A stretch of DNA of 64,000 nucleotides from an uncultured Collinsella sp. (lineage in GTDB: Bacteria; Actinomycetota; Coriobacteriia; Coriobacteriales; Coriobacteriaceae). Positions within the stretch are counted from its first letter, which is position 1; every line of letters starts with the position of its first letter. The notes below the pieces were generated by a model. That model did not search any database. It was not told the DNA's origin and worked only from the letters and a program-made list of their open reading frames with translations. Position numbers and translations under genes: made by a program. This document shows positions 1 through 7,134 of the stretch, one piece after another. Where the stretch lies: NCBI GenBank assembly GCA_900757185.1, contig CAAEMX010000015.1, positions 1 through 64,000 on the forward strand. Reading direction: 5' to 3'.

Positions 1-144
1 GCCCGATCGGCGGCCCCTCGGGGCTTGCCCGTATCGTAGGCAATGCGCCGAATGCTCGCCATCGAAATTTATCGATGGCCTATTTCAGACTGTAATGGGC
101 GATTCCTTGATCGCTCACTTAATCTAATGGGATGGTTAGTGAGG

Positions 145-214
145 CCGGAGCAAAAGCTCCGGGCTCCATATATAAGGGCTCGGCAAAGCCGAGCCACTAA
201 ATTTATATCAGCCC
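145..214. repeat. Tandem and nested stem-loops
   Basis: CCGGAGC (145-151) pairs perfectly with GCTCCGG (156-162) across an AAAA loop. Directly after it, GGCTCGGC (177-184) pairs with GCCGAGCC (188-195) across AAA, and this second stem is nested in an outer arm pair, GGGCT (161-165) with AGCCC (210-214), with AT-rich complementary stretches between. Neither stem is followed by a clear T-run, so a simple terminator is not the obvious reading. Confidence 0.6.
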
Positions 215-260
215 CAGAACATATTTGAGAACTGTGCCCGGAGTACATACTCCTAGGGCC

Positions 261-375
261 GGAATGAGGTTGCTTTCCAACGCATTCCGCAGGGGGCGGC
301 ATTATTTTGTAGCGCGAAGCGCGAATCAAAATAATGCCGCATGCCCGAGGACGCGTTGGAAAGCAACCTCATTCC
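261..375. repeat. Long two-tier inverted repeat
   Basis: The arms 261-283 and 353-375 are perfect 23-bp reverse complements. Inside them a second perfect 14-bp pair, 296-309 with 327-340, encloses a GCGC-GAA-GCGC hairpin. The whole 115-bp element could form one long hairpin or cruciform. It resembles in design the elements at 9369-9507 and 9686-9769 but does not share their sequence. Function is unknown. Confidence 0.75.
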
Positions 376-437
376 GACCCGAACAGGTCCGTCTACCAGC
401 GCATTTACAAATTCGTAAACTTTTTTGAAAAAAGTGC

Positions 438-466
438 TTGCACAGTTCTCGAATCATAGGTTATTA
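438..466 (+). promoter_or_regulatory. tRNA-Leu promoter
   Basis: The -35 is TTGCAC (438-443), then exactly 17 bp, then TTATTA (461-466). An A-rich GAAAAAAGTGC stretch precedes the -35. The same arrangement stands before two of the tRNA-Gly genes (3908 and 6260), which supports it. Confidence 0.75.
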
Positions 467-523
467 TCTTCCTCGTTGAACGCGCGGGTCCAAAAAACGA
501 ACCGCGAATCAACAATATAGCAT

Positions 524-613
524 GTCGGAGTGGCGGAATTGGCAGACGCGCTAGCTTGAGGTGCTAGTGACCGCTTTTTGGTCATGCGGGTTCAAGTCCC
601 GCCTCCGACACCA
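524..613 (+). tRNA. tRNA-Leu (anticodon GAG)
   Basis: The acceptor stem GTCGGAG pairs with CTCCGAC, followed by discriminator A and an encoded CCA. The anticodon loop TTGAGGT gives GAG, reading CUC and CUU codons. A long variable arm (GACCGC...GGTC type) is visible, as expected for a class II leucine tRNA. The T-arm contains GTTCAAGTC. Confidence 0.96.
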
Positions 614-624
614 TCGCATTTGAG

Positions 625-646
625 AAGCCTCTTCGGAGGCTTTTTT
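625..646 (+). terminator. Intrinsic terminator of tRNA-Leu
   Basis: AAGCCTC, a TTCG tetraloop and GAGGCTT run straight into a T-tract. It lies 11 bp after the tRNA 3' end and just before the next gene. Confidence 0.9.
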
Positions 647-672
647 GTTACCGATAGACGGTGGGGTCCACG

Positions 673-3018
673 ATGGAAACGCTTGAACGCAACGAGTGGG
701 CAGACGTTGCCCAACTAGTCGAGATCACGAGCGATGCTGTCATTATCTGCGAGCTCGACGGAACCATTCTGCATGTGAATAATCGCTTACTTGGTTTGAT
801 GTGCGAGGAACGCGCCGACGTCATCGGTGGAGATGTTAAAGACGTCCTGTACTCGTCCGCTTTTGAGCGTGCGACGGAACATCGTCTGCCATTTGAAACT
901 GATGGCTCAGAGAACCAACTGATGCTCAAACTGAGTGACGGCTCTTTCATTCCCGTCTTGGTTCGTGCGGGCTCCGTAACGCCTCCACGCATCTTTGGGC
1001 GCCGCGCGCCACGTGTCCTGGTGGCGCTTCACAGTATTGAGGAACAGTATTCTCACGACCGGCAACTCAAGCGTGCGTTATCGGAGCTTAGAGTGGCGAA
1101 CAAGCGTCTCTCTGGCACGCTCTCGGTCATTATGAGCACTGTGGGCTCCGATGAGTTACCCAGCCTGCTTGATACCGTTTTGAACCAGCTTGTAGGAACG
1201 CTCGATGCTTCGGGTGCTGCTATCTATTTTTCTGAGAGCGGCGGCTTTAAGCTTCGCGGTGTTTCCAAGGAGCTGCTCGACAGCTACCTGCCCGAGTTTT
1301 TGCCGTATGGCGCTGGCATTCCGACGTATGTTCTTCGCGAGTCGCGTGCCTGTCGCTTGTCGATTCAACAGGACCTTGAGGGCGATAAGGCCGCCTCCGG
1401 TATGTTCATGGACCTGGATAATCGTTCTAAGCACCTGTTGCGCATGCAGGATATGCCTCCGTACCGCAGTGAAATCTGTCTTCCCGTTTTTTACGGTACG
1501 CAGATCCTTGGCGTGCTGGAAGTTGGTTGGAAACGCCCCCAGGCACCGCTCGCCTATGACGTTAATGTACTCGAGGTCATTTGCGATTACCTGTCTATCC
1601 AGCTGGTCGGCATGGCATCGAGCCTTCGCTCTCGTCGTGCGGCCGAGCTCGGCCGCTCGCTCAATGTCTTACGTGATGAGTTGTTTACCTTTCTAGACGA
1701 TTCCGCCGCGGCTACCCAGGCGGTATCGTCCGAGATCTGCAATATGCTCAACTGCCATTTTTGTCCTGTTGAGTATGACGCCAGTCTGGACTCCTACGTC
1801 ATAGATTTTGAAGGCGGCAGTCGCGTTGTTTTGCCGGACGATCCCGAGAAGCTATTCTTTTCCACGACGGCGCCGGCGGCACGTCTGGGGGCTGGCCCTG
1901 ATGGCTTTGAGGCATCTGTTTTGGGCGGCACGAGTGCCGAGGACCTTAAACACGTCCGTATAACTCGCGTTGACGAATCGATGCCTATGGGAGGCTGGCT
2001 TAGGGCGCATGGTCTGCCTTGTCAAGGTCTCTACGTCGACTCCGGCATCGAGGCGGGGCGCCCGCGCTCTGAGGGTGATGGCAAACACAGTAACGACGCG
2101 ATTGTTCCTGCTTCTGTTGCGAAGGGGCCGACGACGCGCGCGCTGCTGCTTCGTGATGGTAGCCAAGAGCCGATTGATGACCTCGAATATGACTACTTGG
2201 TGCACTTGGCGCATGACTTTGAACTGATCTACGAAGGCGAATCTCAAAAGCGCGAGGAGCGCCATATCGCTCAGACCCTTCAGATTGGCATGAGAAATTC
2301 CCTGGGGGATGTTCCGGGAATCGCCGCCGATTCGGTGTACCTGTCGGCCACGAACTCGGCGTTGGTCGGCGGCGATTTCTATACGCTCATCCGTCTTCCC
2401 GACGACTGCGCCGTCATGATTCTGGGTGATGTGTCTGGCAAAGGCATTGAGGCCGCATCGATGTCCGCGCTCGTCAAGACGGCCCTGACGGCATATGCTT
2501 GGGAGGGCGCTGGACCGGCCCGCATGGCACGCTCCCTTAACAGTATGCTCATGGGCTTTTCGAGGGTCGAGACGTTCGTGACGGCCTTTATCGCCAAGAT
2601 TGACCTTAAAGCCGGACGCGCAACGTATTGTTCGGCGGGCCATCCTCCGACCATGGTCATCAGGCCAGAGTCGATGCCGCTGGGTGGCGGCGAGGCCCGT
2701 GGGGGAGAGGTTGAGCTGCTTGGGTGCCAATCGGGCGTAATCGGTGCCTTTGAGAGCATGGTGTACGAGACAGGCGTGTTTACGTTCGCCCCCGGCGACA
2801 TGCTCTTCATGTATACGGATGGAACGATTGAGGCCCGCGACCGCACCGGAGCGTTCTTTGGCGAGCAGCGCTTGCGCGACCTTCTGCTTTCTGTTTCGGG
2901 GGAGGGCGTGTCGGGCATTTGCGGCAAGGTCTTGGGCGAGCTTGACCGATTTACCGAATCGGCGCTGGACGATGACATTGCATTGGTGTCCCTTGAGTTT
3001 TTACGGGGTCGTTCATAG
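673..3018 (+). CDS. PAS-GAF-SpoIIE phosphatase (RsbU/RsbP-like)
   Basis: A 781-residue PP2C-type serine/threonine phosphatase expected to dephosphorylate an anti-anti-sigma (STAS) protein in a partner-switch pathway. A PAS-like sensor occupies about residues 15-112 and a GAF-like domain about 160-310. The SpoIIE domain fills the C-terminus, with the metal-binding motifs GGDFY (~564), GDVSGKG (~584), SAGHPP, YTDGT (~714) and DDIALV (~766). No membrane segment is seen, so it is probably a soluble cytoplasmic sensor. ATG 673 is chosen because GGTGGGG lies just upstream; a GTG at 661 is possible. The next gene, a STAS-HATPase fusion, is its likely partner. The sensed signal is unknown. Confidence 0.88.
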   Translation: METLERNEWADVAQLVEITSDAVIICELDGTILHVNNRLLGLMCEERADVIGGDVKDVLYSSAFERATEHRLPFETDGSENQLMLKLSDGSFIPVLVRAGSVTPPRIFGRRAPRVLVALHSIEEQYSHDRQLKRALSELRVANKRLSGTLSVIMSTVGSDELPSLLDTVLNQLVGTLDASGAAIYFSESGGFKLRGVSKELLDSYLPEFLPYGAGIPTYVLRESRACRLSIQQDLEGDKAASGMFMDLDNRSKHLLRMQDMPPYRSEICLPVFYGTQILGVLEVGWKRPQAPLAYDVNVLEVICDYLSIQLVGMASSLRSRRAAELGRSLNVLRDELFTFLDDSAAATQAVSSEICNMLNCHFCPVEYDASLDSYVIDFEGGSRVVLPDDPEKLFFSTTAPAARLGAGPDGFEASVLGGTSAEDLKHVRITRVDESMPMGGWLRAHGLPCQGLYVDSGIEAGRPRSEGDGKHSNDAIVPASVAKGPTTRALLLRDGSQEPIDDLEYDYLVHLAHDFELIYEGESQKREERHIAQTLQIGMRNSLGDVPGIAADSVYLSATNSALVGGDFYTLIRLPDDCAVMILGDVSGKGIEAASMSALVKTALTAYAWEGAGPARMARSLNSMLMGFSRVETFVTAFIAKIDLKAGRATYCSAGHPPTMVIRPESMPLGGGEARGGEVELLGCQSGVIGAFESMVYETGVFTFAPGDMLFMYTDGTIEARDRTGAFFGEQRLRDLLLSVSGEGVSGICGKVLGELDRFTESALDDDIALVSLEFLRGRS

Positions 3019-3096
3019 ACGACGCTGGGCGGGCTGAATCCGTACGGTTGGGGAAACGAATGCATCGAGTGGGCTTTTTTGGGGAACCATGGTCGT

Positions 3097-3843
3097 ATGA
3101 ATGAGTGGAATGACATAGCGGTTTTGACGCCACCAGGCGATATCGACATCGCCACGGTGCCTGCGTTGCGTCGGCGGTTGGATGCTTTGATTGGCCGCGG
3201 CGTGCGTCGTGTCGTCATCAACTGTCAGGCTGTTAGCTTTATCGATTCGACGGGCTTGGCATTCCTGCTTACGCGCGCTCGTGAGCTCATGAGGCGAGAA
3301 GGCTTGCTTTCGCTCGTCAATGCATCAGGTGAAGTTGTTCGCTTTTTGGAGATTGCTCGTCTTGTCGATATCCTTCATGTCGCGGAGCCGGCACGGGAGT
3401 CTATTCCCGCTATTCCGGTGGGGGAGCTGCCTCGCTGGAGTAAGAGCGTCGAGGTCCGTCAGGGTATCGAGAATCTTCCGTACTACCGACATCGCATCGC
3501 CGAACTCCTTGAATCGCTTCCGTTGCGTCGTGACGAGCGCTACGATGTCGCATTGGCGTCGGGGGAGGCGCTGGGTAATGCCTATGACCATGCGGGCGGT
3601 ATCGGGTGCGTCCTGACGGTTCAGGCCTATGGCGATCGCGTTGTGGTTGAGGTGCTTGATCGAGGTGCCGGCTATTCTATCGATGAAACGAGCGAGCCGG
3701 TTGCATCTGAGGAGCGCGGCCGTGGTATCAAGCTTATGCGTATGCTCGTCGATAACGTGGAGGTTGCTCGTCGTACGGACGGCGCCGGCACGCGCGTGCA
3801 GATGGTGAAGCTGTTTAGCGGAGCGCTGGAATCGTGTGCCTAG
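3097..3843 (+). CDS. STAS-HATPase fusion, anti-sigma/antagonist protein
   Basis: A 248-residue fusion of two proteins that are normally separate. The N-terminal STAS domain (about 1-100) carries the phosphorylatable Ser motif FIDSTG (~48). The C-terminal RsbW/SpoIIAB-type ATPase domain (about 120-245) has the N-box EALGNAYDHA, the G1 box DRGAGY and the G2 box RGRGIKLM. ATG 3097 is preferred, with GGGGAA upstream; a TTG at 3079 is possible. It follows the SpoIIE phosphatase by 78 bp and is probably co-transcribed. In known systems the kinase phosphorylates the STAS serine and the phosphatase reverses it; the sigma factor or other target is not encoded here. Confidence 0.85.
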   Translation: MNEWNDIAVLTPPGDIDIATVPALRRRLDALIGRGVRRVVINCQAVSFIDSTGLAFLLTRARELMRREGLLSLVNASGEVVRFLEIARLVDILHVAEPARESIPAIPVGELPRWSKSVEVRQGIENLPYYRHRIAELLESLPLRRDERYDVALASGEALGNAYDHAGGIGCVLTVQAYGDRVVVEVLDRGAGYSIDETSEPVASEERGRGIKLMRMLVDNVEVARRTDGAGTRVQMVKLFSGALESCA

Positions 3844-3907
3844 CCAATCGCTTTAGCGCGTTTAGCTACTAAGAACATGCGGCAGACAAGTTTTTTGAAA
3901 AAAGTAC

Positions 3908-3936
3908 TTGCGTCTTTTGGACAACTCGCGTAAATT
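3908..3936 (+). promoter_or_regulatory. tRNA-Gly promoter
   Basis: TTGCGT (3908-3913), a 17-bp spacer and TAAATT (3931-3936), preceded by GAAAAAAGTAC. It lies 12 bp before the mature tRNA start and matches the other tRNA promoters of the window. Confidence 0.78.
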
Positions 3937-3948
3937 AATAACCCGCAA

Positions 3949-4024
3949 GCGGACATGGCTCAGTTGGTAGAGCACAACCTTGCCAAGGTTGGGGTCGCGG
4001 GTTCGAGCCCCGTTGTCCGCTCCA
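3949..4024 (+). tRNA. tRNA-Gly (anticodon GCC), copy 1
   Basis: The acceptor GCGGACA pairs with TGTCCGC, then T and CCA. The anticodon loop TTGCCAA gives GCC. It is identical in sequence to the copies at 4175 and 6301. Confidence 0.96.
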
Positions 4025-4034
4025 TTGCATTTCC

Positions 4035-4057
4035 GGACCGTTTAGGCGGTCCTTTTT
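4035..4057 (+). terminator. Terminator between tRNA-Gly and tRNA-Cys
   Basis: GGACCG and CGGTCC form a 6-bp stem over a 6-base loop, followed by five T. The short stem may allow partial read-through into tRNA-Cys, which has no recognisable promoter of its own. Confidence 0.6.
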
Positions 4058-4058
4058 C

Positions 4059-4132
4059 GGCGAAGTGGCCAAGTGGTAAGGCAGAGGCCTGCAAAGCCTT
4101 TACCCCCGGTTCGAATCCGGGCTTCGCCTCCA
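4059..4132 (+). tRNA. tRNA-Cys (anticodon GCA)
   Basis: The acceptor GGCGAAG pairs with CTTCGCC, then T and CCA. The anticodon loop CTGCAAA gives GCA, and the T-arm contains GGTTCGAATCC. It starts only 34 bp after tRNA-Gly copy 1. Confidence 0.96.
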
Positions 4133-4141
4133 GGCAACATC

Positions 4142-4168
4142 CGGGCGCTCCGGCGCCCGTTTTGTTTT
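4142..4168 (+). terminator. Terminator after tRNA-Cys
   Basis: CGGGCGC, a TCCG loop and GCGCCCG, followed by TTTTGTTTT. Confidence 0.85.
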
Positions 4169-4174
4169 ACATAT

Positions 4175-4250
4175 GCGGACATGGCTCAGTTGGTAGAGCA
4201 CAACCTTGCCAAGGTTGGGGTCGCGGGTTCGAGCCCCGTTGTCCGCTCCA
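4175..4250 (+). tRNA. tRNA-Gly (anticodon GCC), copy 2
   Basis: Same 76-nt sequence as copies 1 and 3. It starts 7 bp after the T-tract of the tRNA-Cys terminator and has no promoter of the shared type, so it probably depends on read-through. Confidence 0.96.
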
Positions 4251-4258
4251 AACGCAGC

Positions 4259-4289
4259 AGCCCGACTACTACGGTAGCCGGGCTTTTTC
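4259..4289 (+). terminator. Terminator after tRNA-Gly copy 2
   Basis: AGCCCG and CTAC pair with GTAG and CGGGCT around a TACG loop, with one internal mismatch, followed by TTTTT. Confidence 0.8.
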
Positions 4290-4425
4290 GTACCCATCGC
4301 TTGGGCTCGAGCCCGAGAGGGAGCGAGCGTTTTGGGGCGTGGCTGTGACGTTTGCCGCGAATGTCCGCTTTGGGCGTATCATCGTGGGCATCTCGCAAAA
4401 CCTCGTTGCAAGGGAGACTCATCCC

Positions 4426-6159
4426 ATGGCTACAGAAAAGTCCTCTTCGCGCCCATGGATGTCCGATGCCGCGATTTATCAAATCTACCCGCGCTCGTTT
4501 AAGGATTCGACTGGTTCGGGTCTGGGCGATATCGCGGGCATTACCCAGCAGATGGACTATCTTGAGCGGCTGGGTATCGAGGCCATCTGGCTGAGCCCGT
4601 TTTACCCATCGCCTCTTGTTGATGGCGGCTATGATGTGGCGGACTACTGCGATGTCGACTCACGTCTCGGCTCGCTTGACGACTTCGATGACATGATCGC
4701 TGCGGCTCATACGCACGGCATCAAGGTCATCGTCGACATCGTGCCCAACCATTCGTCCAACCAGCACCCCTGGTTCAAAGCCGCTCTCGCCGCCGGCCCT
4801 GGATCGCCCGAGCGCGCCCGTTATATCTTCCGCGATGGTCGCGGCGAGCACGGCGAGCTGCCTCCCACCAATTGGAATGCCAACTTTGGCGGCCCCGCCT
4901 GGACGCGCGTCGCGGACGGTCAGTGGTATCTGCACATGTTTACGCCCGAGCAGCCGGACTTTGACTGGTCGTGCCCCGAGGTTCATGCGTTCTTTTGCGA
5001 CGTCTTGGCGTTTTGGAGCGATCGAGGCGTCGATGGCTTTCGCATTGATGTGGCGCACGGTCTCGCCAAGGATCTCGACCGCGATGACCTCGACCGGTGG
5101 CATCTCGCCGAGGGCGATGACATGGTTGAGAACGGCACCCATCCGCTGTGGGACCGCAACGAGGTCCACGAGATCTATCGCGAGTGGCGCCGCGTGTTCG
5201 ACCGCTATGATCCGCCACGCAGCGCCGTTGCCGAGGCGTGGGTGCTGCCCGAGCGCCAGTATCTCTACGCGCGTCCCAGCGAGCTTGGCCAGACATTCAA
5301 CTTTGAGTTTGCCAAGGCCACTTGGACCTATGATGACATGCACGCTGCAATCGAGGAGGGCTTGAAGGCAGCTATAGAATCCGATTCCGCCTCGACCTGG
5401 GTGCTCTCCAACCACGACGTGCCGCGCGTGGCGACGCGCTATGCCCTGCCGCAGATCAAGGCGACGCGCTACCACCAGATTGCGCTCGACTGGCTCTTAC
5501 GCGACGGGTCGTCTTATGACGAGGACCGTGAACTCGGCGAGCGCCGCGCGCGGGCGGCCCTTTTGCTCGAGCTGGCGCTTCCGGGCTCGGCATACGTGTA
5601 TCAGGGTGAGGAGCTCGGCCTTTTTGAGGTGGCTGACATTCCGTGGGCCGCACTCGAAGATCCTACTGCGACCAATACGCACGGACCGAAGCGCGAGAAG
5701 GGACGCGACGGCTGCCGTGTGCCCCTGCCGTGGGTGGCAGCGGACGATCCCGTGCAGGGCGGATCGTTTGGGTTTTCACCGGCGGACGCCGATGCGGCGC
5801 CCCATCTGCCGCAGCCTGCATGGTTTTCCGATTACGCTGCCGATAGGGAAGAAGCGGACCCGACATCGATGCTTGCGCTCTATCGTGACGCCCTCTGGCT
5901 GCGGCGCAAGCTGCGCGGGTGCGCCAACGATCTTGCGTGGCTCGATCTTGACGGGCGTACCGGCCTTGCGGATGGTGCCGAGGGCGCTGAGGGCGGCGTC
6001 ATCGCCTATCGCCGCGACAACGGCTGGGCGTGTGTGACGAACTTCGGTGCAGCACCCGTGGAGCTGCCGGCGGGCAGGGTCCTGCTCACCTCATCACCGC
6101 TTGCAGACGGCAGGCTCGCGCAGGACAGTTCTGCCTGGATCATGCTCGCTGAGTTGTAG
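4426..6159 (+). CDS. GH13 alpha-glucosidase (oligo-1,6-glucosidase type)
   Basis: A 577-residue cytoplasmic glycoside hydrolase with no signal peptide, expected to release glucose from short alpha-linked oligosaccharides such as isomaltose or maltose. GH13 landmarks are visible: an early AIYQIYPRSF strand, DIVPNHSS, the nucleophile region GFRIDVAHG (Asp ~206), the acid/base region AVAEAW (Glu ~269) and SNHDVPR (Asp ~330). Length and order fit the oligo-1,6-glucosidase/alpha-glucosidase subfamily; the exact linkage cannot be read. ATG 4426 has AGGGAG nine bases upstream; the open frame extends 5' through the tRNA genes, but that part is not coding. It stands alone between tRNA clusters. Confidence 0.9.
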   Translation: MATEKSSSRPWMSDAAIYQIYPRSFKDSTGSGLGDIAGITQQMDYLERLGIEAIWLSPFYPSPLVDGGYDVADYCDVDSRLGSLDDFDDMIAAAHTHGIKVIVDIVPNHSSNQHPWFKAALAAGPGSPERARYIFRDGRGEHGELPPTNWNANFGGPAWTRVADGQWYLHMFTPEQPDFDWSCPEVHAFFCDVLAFWSDRGVDGFRIDVAHGLAKDLDRDDLDRWHLAEGDDMVENGTHPLWDRNEVHEIYREWRRVFDRYDPPRSAVAEAWVLPERQYLYARPSELGQTFNFEFAKATWTYDDMHAAIEEGLKAAIESDSASTWVLSNHDVPRVATRYALPQIKATRYHQIALDWLLRDGSSYDEDRELGERRARAALLLELALPGSAYVYQGEELGLFEVADIPWAALEDPTATNTHGPKREKGRDGCRVPLPWVAADDPVQGGSFGFSPADADAAPHLPQPAWFSDYAADREEADPTSMLALYRDALWLRRKLRGCANDLAWLDLDGRTGLADGAEGAEGGVIAYRRDNGWACVTNFGAAPVELPAGRVLLTSSPLADGRLAQDSSAWIMLAEL

Positions 6160-6259
6160 GGGTCTCTTGCGGCGAGCTTGCGTTTGCCTGCGCCTTCCGC
6201 GGCGGCTGATGTCTTCGCGAGGTTCGCGAGGGCGTCGCAAAACTTTTCAAAAAAAGTTC

Positions 6260-6288
6260 TTGCATTTGGGTGGATCATCCCGTATATT
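6260..6288 (+). promoter_or_regulatory. Promoter of the tRNA-Gly/tRNA-Val unit
   Basis: TTGCAT (6260-6265), a 17-bp spacer and TATATT (6283-6288), preceded by CAAAAAAAGTTC. Third member of the shared tRNA promoter design. Confidence 0.78.
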
Positions 6289-6300
6289 AAATCTTCGCAG

Positions 6301-6376
6301 GCGGACATGGCTCAGTTGGTAGAGCACAACCTTGCCAAGGTTGGGGTCGCGGGTTCGAGCCCCGTTGTCCGCTCCA
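6301..6376 (+). tRNA. tRNA-Gly (anticodon GCC), copy 3
   Basis: Identical to copies 1 and 2. It is followed after 3 bp by tRNA-Val, so the two are one transcript. Confidence 0.96.
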
Positions 6377-6379
6377 TTT

Positions 6380-6454
6380 GGGCGTTTAGCTCAGGGGGAG
6401 AGCGCTTCCCTGACACGGAAGAGGTCAGAAGTTCAAATCTTCTAACGCCCACCA
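6380..6454 (+). tRNA. tRNA-Val (anticodon GAC)
   Basis: The acceptor GGGCGTT pairs with AACGCCC, then A and CCA. The anticodon stem CTTCC/GGAAG encloses CTGACAC, giving GAC. Confidence 0.96.
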
Positions 6455-6462
6455 AATGTTCG

Positions 6463-6499
6463 CAGCTCAGAGGCTATGTCCTCTGGGCTGTTTTGTTTT
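6463..6499 (+). terminator. Terminator of the tRNA-Gly/Val unit
   Basis: CAGCTCAGAGG pairs with CCTCTGGGCTG (one wobble) around a 6-base loop, then TTTTGTTTT. Confidence 0.88.
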
Positions 6500-6500
6500 G

Positions 6501-6536
6501 GTCGCCAAATGGGTCGCCAAATACGTCACCAAATTT
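6501..6536 (+). repeat. Three 12-bp tandem repeats beside tRNA-Val
   Basis: GTCGCCAAATGG, GTCGCCAAATAC and GTCACCAAATTT stand head to tail directly after the terminator. This is a small direct-repeat array downstream of a tRNA gene, a common place for integration scars. No integrase gene is present nearby. The region from here to 6860 has no convincing gene. Confidence 0.55.
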
Positions 6537-6861
6537 CGAGTTTTTGATCTTCCGGGATGCTTCTCAGTAGTCATCCGAGGAAACTCTCGTCTTCTCCGTT
6601 TGCATACACATATCTTTCAAGGATTCGTGCCGCGGTTGCATGAGGCTCGGCAAGGCACGACCGCAACATGTTGGTCAAGCATAATCTTTTGGATTCTTTT
6701 GGCGTGAGTGGCTTGGTTTTGGTAGGATTTGTCAGCGGCCTAACTAAGGGGGTTTTATAACTGCCATGCAGGTAGCCGTGCTGGTAACGTTTTACCGACT
6801 TGCCAAGAACCCCTCATTTTTAATGCGTCTGCAAAATGACCAATTGCTTTGACCTGCTGAA

Positions 6862-6909
6862 ACACTATATGTTGTGTTTGACCTAAAAAAAGAATACAGG
6901 ATATAGATG
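6862..6909 (+). promoter_or_regulatory. nrdD promoter with paired NrdR-like boxes
   Basis: ACACTATATGTTGTGT (6862-6877) is close to the NrdR-box consensus ACACWATATATWGTGT. A weaker second box (6894-6909, about 10 of 16 positions) starts exactly 32 bp later, the three-turn spacing typical of NrdR box pairs. Between and across them lies a promoter: TTGACC (6878-6883) and TATAGA (6902-6907). Box 1 abuts the -35 and box 2 covers the -10, so NrdR bound to ATP/dATP would be expected to block nrdD transcription. The nrdR gene itself is not in the window. Confidence 0.78.
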
Positions 6910-6931
6910 CCTCTTTGTCGTATGATAGATG

Positions 6932-7010
6932 GCGGACAGAGAACGAAGACCTTAACTGCCTCTTTTGAACGTGTCCTTGAGCCGCTTGATCGGCTCCTGG
7001 GAGTGTCCGC
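6932..7010 (+). other. Possible structured leader of nrdD
   Basis: GCGGACA (6932-6938) pairs with TGTCCGC (7004-7010) and encloses a GAGCCG/CGGCTC hairpin (6979-6996). It lies between the promoter and the gene, in a 5' untranslated region of over 200 nt. No known riboswitch class is recognised. Confidence 0.3.
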
Positions 7011-7134
7011 ATTGAGGCTTATGGTTTATCGAGAACACAGATTGCGCGACGGCGCCGCAAGACGGGGGTAAGCCCTGCCGGGCATCGTTTGGCTCTGAAA
7101 CGCAATGAGGCTACGACGTGAAAGAGGCAAGAGG

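Larger units (their letters stand above)
1..437. other. Gene-poor left edge with stacked hairpins
   Basis: No convincing coding region is seen; the short open frames here lack ribosome sites and overlap inverted repeats on both strands. The stretch holds two compound stem-loop elements (listed separately at 145-214 and 261-375) followed by the promoter of the tRNA-Leu gene. Any gene to the left lies outside the window. Confidence 0.6.

Noticed and set aside
3955..4425. 5' extension of the alpha-glucosidase frame through the tRNA cluster
   Set aside because: The sequence there is three tRNA genes and their terminators. The enzyme starts at ATG 4426 with its own ribosome site.
6932..7134. Cobalamin or other known riboswitch before nrdD
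   Set aside because: No cobalamin-box or other known core motif is seen, and class III reductase does not use cobalamin.
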